From JAWCQZ01 sp964486625 (GTDB lineage Archaea; Halobacteriota; Syntropharchaeia; JACQPP01), in contig CAZANW010000014.1 in NCBI GenBank assembly GCA_964486625.1, forward strand, positions 1 through 34,490: a DNA stretch of 34,490 nucleotides. The letters are read 5' to 3'. Each line of letters opens with the position of its first letter. Within the stretch, counting starts at the first letter, position 1. Position numbers and translations under genes: made by a program. Positions 29,318 through 34,490 of this stretch are shown in pieces. The notes under the pieces were generated by a model. It did no database searches. It saw only the letters and a program-made list of their open reading frames with translations, and had not been told where the DNA came from.

Positions 29318-30124
29318 ATGGACCGCCCGGAAACCGAGATGCCCTTCTGGGACCACGTCGAGGAGCTGCGGAGGCGGGTCCTGGTCGCCGTGGCGGCCGT
29401 CGGGGGCGCGACCCTCTTCGCCTTCACCTTCTCGCTGCGCAGCGCGAGCCTCGGGGGGCTGCCCGTGGCCTACCCCTGGCCCTCCCTCACCGACACCCTC
29501 TCGACCCAGATGCTCCGGAAGATGGCCGACGACCTCGTGCCGAAGTCGACCGGCATCACGCTGGTGGTCACCGGTCCCTTCGACGGGGTGGCGGCCTCCC
29601 TTCAGGCGGCGCTCTTCTTCGGCCTCCTCGTCGGGATGCCGGTCGTCGTCCACCAGGCGTGGCGATTCGTGAGCCCCGCGCTGCGAAGCCGGGAGCGGCG
29701 GCTCTTGGTCCGGTTCGTGGCTCCCGCCACCGCCCTCTTCGTGGCGGGGAACCTCTTCTCCTACTTCCTCTTCCTCCCCTTCGCCCTCCCCTTCCTCTAC
29801 ACCTACGCCCTCGCCGCCGGGGCGACCCCCTTCCTCCACCTGGCCGACTTCATCGGCGTCGTGACCCTATTCGGCGCCGCCTTCGGGCTGGTCTTCGAGA
29901 TGCCGGTGGTGATGCGGGGGCTGGCGGTCCTCGGGGTGGTCTCCTCCGGCTTCTGGCGACGGAACTGGCGGCTGGCCACCCTGGCCATCTTCCTCTTCGC
30001 GGCCATCATCACCCCTGACGGGACCGGGGTCACCATGATGCTGGTGGCCGCCCCCATGCTCGCCCTCTACGGGGCGGGATACCTGCTGGCCCTCGGGGCC
30101 GAGAGGGCGAGGAAACCCCTTTAA
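29318..30124 (+). CDS. tatC: Sec-independent protein translocase TatC
   Basis: A 268-residue TatC, the receptor for twin-arginine signal peptides. The cytoplasmic N-terminus MPFWDHVEELRRRVL has the conserved H-ELR-R motif, followed by six hydrophobic segments and FVSPALRSRERRLLVRF and VTLFGAAFGLVFEMPVV characteristic of the family. The loop after the first helix (about 45-85) is longer than usual. An 81-base region with only a weak TATA-like TTCAATCTTCTT precedes it. tatA follows 21 bases later. Confidence 0.94.
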   Translation: MDRPETEMPFWDHVEELRRRVLVAVAAVGGATLFAFTFSLRSASLGGLPVAYPWPSLTDTLSTQMLRKMADDLVPKSTGITLVVTGPFDGVAASLQAALFFGLLVGMPVVVHQAWRFVSPALRSRERRLLVRFVAPATALFVAGNLFSYFLFLPFALPFLYTYALAAGATPFLHLADFIGVVTLFGAAFGLVFEMPVVMRGLAVLGVVSSGFWRRNWRLATLAIFLFAAIITPDGTGVTMMLVAAPMLALYGAGYLLALGAERARKPL

Positions 30125-30126
30125 CC
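30116..30126 (+). promoter_or_regulatory. TATA-like promoter of tatA overlapping the tatC stop
   Basis: CCCCTTTAACC spans the tatC stop codon and is centred 25 bases before the tatA ATG. Confidence 0.45.
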
Positions 30127-30145
30127 TCCTCGCCCCACTTCCGGG

Positions 30146-30427
30146 ATGCAGTTCGGCATCGGGGGCTTCGAGTGGCTCCTTATCCTCGTCATCGTCCTGC
30201 TGCTCTTCGGCGGCAAGAAACTCCCCGAGTTGGCCCGCTCGATGGGGAGGGCAATGGGGGAGTTCCGGAGGGGCCGGGAGGAGGTGGAGCGGGAGATGCG
30301 GGAGCCGAAGCCGCCCGAGAGCCCCGTGGTGAAGGCGGCCCGCGACCTCGGCATCTCCGTCGAGGGGAAGAGCGAGGAGCAGTTGAAGAAGGAAATCGCG
30401 GAGCGGATGGGGAAGGAAAAATCCTAA
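30146..30427 (+). CDS. tatA: Twin-arginine translocase subunit TatA
   Basis: A 93-residue TatA/E protein: one short N-terminal membrane helix (FGIGGFEWLLILVIVLLLF), the hinge FGGKKLPELARSMG and an amphipathic helix (RAMGEFRRGREEVEREMRE), then a charged tail. TatA oligomers form the transport path for folded proteins recruited by TatC. An additional C-terminal region (VVKAARDLGISVEGKSEEQLKKEIAERM) looks like a small helical domain often appended to archaeal TatA. Only this one TatA-type gene is next to tatC. Confidence 0.94.
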   Translation: MQFGIGGFEWLLILVIVLLLFGGKKLPELARSMGRAMGEFRRGREEVEREMREPKPPESPVVKAARDLGISVEGKSEEQLKKEIAERMGKEKS

Positions 30428-30552
30428 ATTCGAATCCGAAATCCTAAACAAATCCAAATGACCAAAATCCAAAAATCAAAACTTCCGTTTTGGATTTTGT
30501 GCTTTGAATTTTGAATTTGTTTAGGATTTAGAGTTTCGTGCTTTGTGCTTTC
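30428..30552. repeat. A/T-rich imperfect palindrome of AATCCAAA/TTTGGATT units
   Basis: Occupies the gap between converging tatA and the ferredoxin oxidoreductase beta gene. The left arm contains AATCCTAAACAAATCCAAA and AAAATCCAAAA; the right arm mirrors it with TTTTGGATTTTG and AATTTGTTTAGGATTT. The word set differs from the two TGCAAA-type elements, but the architecture is the same. Likely a two-way 3'-end structure. Confidence 0.75.
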
Positions 30553-30557
30553 ATGGA

Positions 30558-31454
30558 TCAGTAGAGCTCCTCCAGCAGCGGCGTCACGTCCGCCGGCCGG
30601 AATGCCTCGGGGGCCACGATGGACCGCGGGGCCCCCTTGAGTTCCTCGAGGGTCGGCCTCCGGGTCTGGTAGAGGACCCCGGTGTGGATGGTCGCCGGGA
30701 ACTCCATGGCCATCCTCATCGCCCTGTCGAAGTCTCCGTTGCTCCACTCCGCCTCGGGGATGGGGCGGACCCGGGGCCGGGCCCAGTCGTAGGAGTGGGT
30801 CTTGTTGTAGGTGACGCAGGGGCTGTAGACGTTCACCAGGGCGAACCCCTTGTGCCGGGCGGCCGCTTTCAGGATGTCCGCGAGTTGCTTCACCTCCCCC
30901 GAGAAGCCCTGCGCCACGAAAGTGGCGCCGCAGATGAGGGCCAGGGGGATGGGCCGGATGGGGGGATCGACGACCCCGCCGGGGCTCGTCTTGGTCACGA
31001 GCCCCAACTGGGCGGTCGGGCTCTTCTGGCCCAGGGTGAGGCCGTAGACCTCGTTGTCCATGACCATGTAGGTCACGTCCACGTTCCGGCGGACCGCGTG
31101 GAGGAAGTGGCCGAGGCCGATGGCGTAGGCATCGCCGTCGCCGGAGGCCACCAGGACCGGCCGCTCCGGGTTCGCCAAACGGACGGCCGTCGCCACCGGA
31201 AGGGTCCGGCCGTGGGTCACGTGGAGGGCGTAGCACCTGAAGTAGGCCCCGATGCGGCCCGAGCACCCGATGCCCGCAATCAGGACCATGTCGTCCGGCG
31301 TGTAGCCGAGTTCCGCGTAGGCCCGCTTGGCGGCCTCCAGGACCCCGAAGTCGCCGCACCCGGGGCACCAGGTGGACTTGTATCCGGTGAAGAGCTTCTT
31401 GTCCGTCGGGGCCCGGGGAGCCTGCGGCGCGGGGGCGCGCGCTTCGGCGCTCAC
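30558..31454 (-). CDS. korB: 2-oxoacid:ferredoxin oxidoreductase beta subunit
   Basis: A 298-residue thiamine-pyrophosphate-binding subunit. CPGCG (C30, C33), GIGCSGR (C64) and a later SPCVTYN supply the 4Fe-4S cysteines; GDGDAYAIGLGHFLHAVRRN (105-124) through MDNEVYGLTLGQ is the TPP-Mg motif. With the alpha subunit it oxidatively decarboxylates a 2-oxoacid to an acyl-CoA, reducing ferredoxin. The fused gamma-alpha plus beta layout is the KorAB type, so 2-oxoglutarate is likely but not proven. The GTG start at 31454 overlaps the alpha stop by 4 bases (GTGA). A larger open frame that continues upstream is a shadow of the alpha gene. Confidence 0.9.
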   Translation of the reverse strand: MSAEARAPAPQAPRAPTDKKLFTGYKSTWCPGCGDFGVLEAAKRAYAELGYTPDDMVLIAGIGCSGRIGAYFRCYALHVTHGRTLPVATAVRLANPERPVLVASGDGDAYAIGLGHFLHAVRRNVDVTYMVMDNEVYGLTLGQKSPTAQLGLVTKTSPGGVVDPPIRPIPLALICGATFVAQGFSGEVKQLADILKAAARHKGFALVNVYSPCVTYNKTHSYDWARPRVRPIPEAEWSNGDFDRAMRMAMEFPATIHTGVLYQTRRPTLEELKGAPRSIVAPEAFRPADVTPLLEELY

Positions 31455-33193
31455 TGGAGCGACTTCACCCCCTCGACAATCTCGCTGGGCCGGAAGGGCC
31501 GCCCGTCGTACTTGAGCAGGGAGCGGATGCGGTCGTGGCCGTCCATCTCCGACCGGAGGAGCCGGGCCAACTGGCCCGTGGCGTTGCTCTCCGCGACGAT
31601 GACCCTCTTCGCCGGCGCCAGGAGCTTGCGGACCTCCTCCCCCTGGAAGGGCCAGAGGGCCTTCAACTGGAGGTAGGCGACCTTTTTGCCCCGGGGGGCC
31701 TTGCGGCCGTCGCCGTTGCGGAACCGGCCGAGGGCCTCCAGGGCGGGGCCGGTGGTGGAGCCGAACCCCACCAGGATGGTCTCGGCCTTCGGGTCGCCGT
31801 AGAGCATCGGCGGCGGGAGGTGGGCGGCGAGGTGCTTGAGTTTCCGGATGCGCTTCTCCATCATCGCCCGCCGGAGGTGGGGGTTCTCGATGATGCGCCC
31901 CTCTTCGGCGTGCTCGGCGCCCGACTCGACGTGGGCCCCGCCCGGCGCCCCCGGGACCACCCGGGGGGAGACCCCCGTCGGGGTCTGGAGGTAGCGCTTG
32001 TAGCCCGCGTTGACCGAGTAGACGATTTCGCCCCGGTCGATGGGGACCGAGTCCATGTTCAGTTTCTCGACGCTCTGCTTGTTCATGCAGAGCTCCTCGT
32101 CGGCGAGGACGAGGACCGGGCACTGGAACCGGTCGGCCAGGTTGAATGCGCGCTGGACCTCCTCGAAGCACTCCTCCACGGTCCCGGGGGCCAGGACGGC
32201 CCGGGGGATGTCGCCGGTCCCCCCGAAGACCGCGTGGCTGAGGTCCCCCTGCTCGTGCTTCGTGGGCAGGCCGGTGGAGGGCCCCGCCCGCTGGACGTCC
32301 ACGAGGACCACCGGAATCTCGGTCATGCCCGCGAGCCCGAGCGCCTCGGTCATCAGGCTGATGCCGGGGCCGCTGGAGGAGGTCATCGAGCGGGCCCCCA
32401 TGTAGCCCGCCCCGATGGCGGCGTGGATGGCCGCTATCTCGTCCTCCACCTGGATGGCGACGCCGCCGTATTCGGGGAAGTGGCGGATGAGGAACTCCAT
32501 GATGGAGGTGGCCGGGGTGATGGGGTAGCCCGCGAAGAAGCGGCACCCCGCCCGGATGGCCCCCATCGCGATGGCCTCGTTGCCGGTGATGAGGTAGAGT
32601 TTCCGGCCCGGGACCTGCTCCACCCGCAGGTCCTTCTGGACCCCGATGTTCTCCTTGGCCCAGGCCCAGCCCGTTTCCAGGGCCTTCCGGTTCGACTCCA
32701 CGACCTCCGAGCCCTTGCGGCCGAACATGCGGGTGATGATTTCCATGACGTTCTCGATGGGGAGCCCCAGCAGGAAGCAGGAGGCCCCCACCGCCACCGT
32801 GTTCCGGTAGATGTCCGACCCGATTCCAATCGCCAAGTCGGTGATGGGGATGCCGTAGGCCCGGAGGCGCTTCCAGTGCTTCCCGTCCATCTCGGGCTTG
32901 TAGTTGGTCGAGTCGTAGATGAGGACGCCCGTGTCCCGGACGTCGTCGATGTCCCGGTCAATCGTCTCCTGGTCGAGGGCAATCAGGACGTCGAAGGTGT
33001 CGTAGCGCGCCAAGACCCGGCCGTGATGGAGGCGGGCCTCGTAGGAGGTGTAGCCCCCCCGGATGCGGGAGGAGAAGTTGCGGTGGGTGAAGAGGTGGAG
33101 GCCGTAGCGGGAGGCGGCGTAGGCGAACATCTCGCCGGTGGACTCGATGCCGTCGCCGGCCTGGCCTCCGATTTTCCACGTGACGTTGGCCAT
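31451..33193 (-). CDS. korA: 2-oxoacid:ferredoxin oxidoreductase alpha subunit (gamma-alpha fusion)
   Basis: A 580-residue fusion. Residues 1 to about 190 are the gamma domain (WKIGGQAGDGIESTGEMF, RIRGGYTSYE, DVLIALDQETID). From about 200 comes the alpha domain: GNEAIAMGAIRAGCRFFAGYPITPATSIMEFL, then GARSMTSSSGPGISLMTEALGLAGMTEIPVVLVDVQRAGPSTGLPTKHEQGDL, and a C-terminal domain with TILVGFGSTTGPALEAL. This is standard for archaeal KorA-like enzymes. A GAGGAGG ribosome binding site (minus, about 33202-33208) precedes the ATG by about 8 bases, and a TATA-like CCTTTAGG lies at 33230-33237, so this gene has a short leader. Confidence 0.93.
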   Translation of the reverse strand: MANVTWKIGGQAGDGIESTGEMFAYAASRYGLHLFTHRNFSSRIRGGYTSYEARLHHGRVLARYDTFDVLIALDQETIDRDIDDVRDTGVLIYDSTNYKPEMDGKHWKRLRAYGIPITDLAIGIGSDIYRNTVAVGASCFLLGLPIENVMEIITRMFGRKGSEVVESNRKALETGWAWAKENIGVQKDLRVEQVPGRKLYLITGNEAIAMGAIRAGCRFFAGYPITPATSIMEFLIRHFPEYGGVAIQVEDEIAAIHAAIGAGYMGARSMTSSSGPGISLMTEALGLAGMTEIPVVLVDVQRAGPSTGLPTKHEQGDLSHAVFGGTGDIPRAVLAPGTVEECFEEVQRAFNLADRFQCPVLVLADEELCMNKQSVEKLNMDSVPIDRGEIVYSVNAGYKRYLQTPTGVSPRVVPGAPGGAHVESGAEHAEEGRIIENPHLRRAMMEKRIRKLKHLAAHLPPPMLYGDPKAETILVGFGSTTGPALEALGRFRNGDGRKAPRGKKVAYLQLKALWPFQGEEVRKLLAPAKRVIVAESNATGQLARLLRSEMDGHDRIRSLLKYDGRPFRPSEIVEGVKSLQ

Positions 33194-33201
33194 GAGTGGG
33201 G

Positions 33202-33237
33202 CCTCCTCATGGCCCGTTGGAGGGGGGCCCCTAAAGG
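33202..33237 (-). promoter_or_regulatory. Promoter and ribosome binding site of korA-korB
   Basis: CCTTTAGG (33230-33237, minus strand) is TATA-like, and GAGGAGG (33202-33208) is a clear Shine-Dalgarno. Together they predict a leader of only about 10-20 bases. Confidence 0.5.
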
Positions 33238-33239
33238 CT

Positions 33240-33361
33240 TTCCTGGCTCACGGTTTTCCATTCGCGTTCAACCCGGGAGGGGGGCGGTGGATTCCCCTCA
33301 CCCGCCTCCGGAGGACTCCTGAAATCTCCGGCGAAACCCCGGGCGGGAGTTGAACGGCCCT
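33240..33361. other. Non-coding stretch rich in inverted repeats between DHH and korA genes
   Basis: CGTTCAAC at 33265-33272 is complemented by GTTGAACG at 33349-33356, with adjoining CCCGGG pairs, and inside lies a perfect CCGGAG/CTCCGG hairpin (about 33309-33330). It could fold as a branched RNA at the 3' end of the DHH transcript or as part of the korA upstream region. No tRNA fold fits. Confidence 0.4.
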
Positions 33362-34490
33362 TCAGGAGGGCGCGACGCCCCCGGGGGCGAGAGCGGCGTC
33401 CAGGCTCTCCAGGAAAGGCTCCAGGCCATCGGCCGGGATGCGGGCCCCGGCGGCGCATCCGTGGCCCCCTCCGACCCCGCCGGCCCGCCGGGCGGCGAGG
33501 GCAAGGGCGGCCCCGAGGGGGGCCCGCGCGGCGAGCGCCCGGGCCGAGACCTTCAAGGTCGGCGCCTCCTCCAAGCGCGACGAGGAGAAGACCACCATGG
33601 GCCCCGGGTCCCGGAGGCGGCGCAGGGAGGCGGTGGCCACCGCCCCCACCACCTGCTCCGGCATGGTGCCCCGGCCGTCGAAGTAGCGGTAGTGGCGCCG
33701 CTCCTCCGGCCCCCCGTCGAGGAGGGCGCGGACCCCCTTCGAGATGGCCCGCCGGTGGCGGCCGGCGAGGGCCGCGGCCTCGGGGAGCCCCCGGCTCTCC
33801 AGGCAGAGCGCGAGCCCCACCTCCCCCCGGCCGTAGCGGGCGGTGGCGTTCAGGAGGCTGGCGAACTCGGCCGCGTCCCGGAGGGGCGGGGGGCGGCGGG
33901 GGAGGCGGTAGGTCTCGCCCACCACCGCGTTGGGGTCGGAGCCCGCGGCGAGGGCGAGGTGAAGGAGGGCGCGGGCCAGGACCTTCTGTTCGGAGGCGTC
34001 GAGGTCGGGCCACTTGAGCCATCCGCGGCCGTCGCGGGCCGGCAGCCGCAGGTCGCGGAGGAAGGAGGCCACCCGGCCCGGGCTCCCGAGGGTGGGCAGG
34101 CCGGAGAGGCAGGCGATGAGCGGGCGGCTGGAGGCGCCGAAGGCCCGGAGTCCGGGGGCGGCCTCCACGACTTCCCGGCCCGCGTCGAGCACGCTCCGCG
34201 CGAGGCCGGGGAGGCGGCCCGCGGCCCGGTCGAGGGTGTCCGCGAGGGCCCCCACGACGGCGAGGTCGGCCAGGTCCCGGTTGGCGGGGTCGAGGGCGCG
34301 GGCGAGGAGGAAGGCGACCCCGGCGCCGCTGATTTCGGTCGAGCCCTCGAATCCGAAGGAGTATGGGTTGAGCATCTCGACCCGGCCTCCCGGTCGCCCG
34401 GAGGGAGGGTGGTGGTCCACCACGAGGGAGCGGTAGCCCCGGGGCTTCATCTCCTCCAGGAGGGTGCTGCCCAGTTCTGCCCAGAGGACG
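33362..34490 (-). CDS. DHH-family phosphoesterase (archaeal RecJ-like), 5' end outside window
   Basis: The frame has no upstream stop before the window edge, so the gene starts beyond 34490. The visible 376 codons begin ELGSTLLEEMKPRGYRSLVVDHHPP, containing the DHH motif (last part of the DHH catalytic domain), and end with a DHHA1 domain whose GGVGGGHGCAAGARIP is the nucleic-acid-binding GGxxxAAG-type motif. Between them is GVAFLLARALDPANRDLADLAVVGALAD. Archaeal relatives are RecJ-like single-strand exonucleases or the GINS-associated nuclease/Cdc45 homologue; which one is not decided because the N-terminal Asp motifs are missing. The gene runs codirectionally towards korA with a 168-base gap. 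Confidence 0.88.
   Translation of the reverse strand, partial: VLWAELGSTLLEEMKPRGYRSLVVDHHPPSGRPGGRVEMLNPYSFGFEGSTEISGAGVAFLLARALDPANRDLADLAVVGALADTLDRAAGRLPGLARSVLDAGREVVEAAPGLRAFGASSRPLIACLSGLPTLGSPGRVASFLRDLRLPARDGRGWLKWPDLDASEQKVLARALLHLALAAGSDPNAVVGETYRLPRRPPPLRDAAEFASLLNATARYGRGEVGLALCLESRGLPEAAALAGRHRRAISKGVRALLDGGPEERRHYRYFDGRGTMPEQVVGAVATASLRRLRDPGPMVVFSSSRLEEAPTLKVSARALAARAPLGAALALAARRAGGVGGGHGCAAGARIPADGLEPFLESLDAALAPGGVAPS

Noticed and set aside
33261..33361. Possible tRNA or tRNA fragment (TTCAAC and GTTGAAC words)
   Set aside because: No cloverleaf could be built: the candidate T-arm lacks a 5-bp stem and no anticodon arm or acceptor stem pairs.

Overview
This window is a very GC-rich (roughly 70% by eye) archaeal chromosome segment. 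Archaeal markers are the V/A-type ATPase subunits, zinc-binding uS14, GatE, the Mre11-Rad50 pair, the UPF0282 protein and A/T-rich TATA boxes centred about 25-30 bases before many start codons (mostly leaderless genes). The gene content fits a euryarchaeal lineage, possibly Thermoplasmatota-like, but no marker here settles the phylum. Two 100-base N runs show it is a scaffolded, probably metagenome-derived assembly.

Layout. 1-4.3 kb (minus strand): gatE, then uS14-uS8-uL6 (a fragment of the spc ribosomal cluster), ATPase subunit D and an ETHE1-like metallo-hydrolase. 4.3-8.7 kb (plus): cobT-cobB for cobamide synthesis, a low-GC small membrane protein, a HAD hydrolase and a UPF0282 hydrolase. 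8.8-12.8 kb (plus): mre11-rad50; the N gap inside mre11 is an assembly artefact. 12.8-14.9 kb: a zinc-ribbon protein and a divergent B12-binding-type radical SAM protein. 15-20 kb (minus): 21-residue peptide, HTH regulator, and ATPase H-I-K-E-C. 20-26.9 kb: a surface-sugar locus with a GT39-like transferase, a ColD-like PLP dehydratase, a GT2 enzyme, Gmd, a fucose synthase/ColC homologue and an AglD-like membrane protein. 27-30.4 kb: a carbinolamine dehydratase cut by the second gap, nadC-nadA and tatC-tatA. 30.5-33.2 kb (minus): a 2-oxoacid:ferredoxin oxidoreductase. The window ends inside a DHH-family phosphoesterase.

The most interesting system is the sugar locus. Gmd makes GDP-4-keto-6-deoxymannose, and the DegT-family protein beside it has His in place of the PLP-binding Lys, as in GDP-4-keto-6-deoxymannose 3-dehydratase (ColD). 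A GDP-fucose synthase/ColC-type epimerase-reductase follows. Together they could make GDP-L-colitose or a related 3,6-dideoxyhexose for an archaeal surface glycan. Other notable signals are a low-GC replacement of the usual GAD insert in GatE, three A/T-rich near-palindromes between genes (one supplies the last codons of atpH), a split ATPase operon, a shared bidirectional TATA box and a tiny basic peptide gene with a strong ribosome binding site.

No rRNA, tRNA, CRISPR array or transposase gene was found. No gene-free stretch exceeds about 170 bases apart from the N runs.
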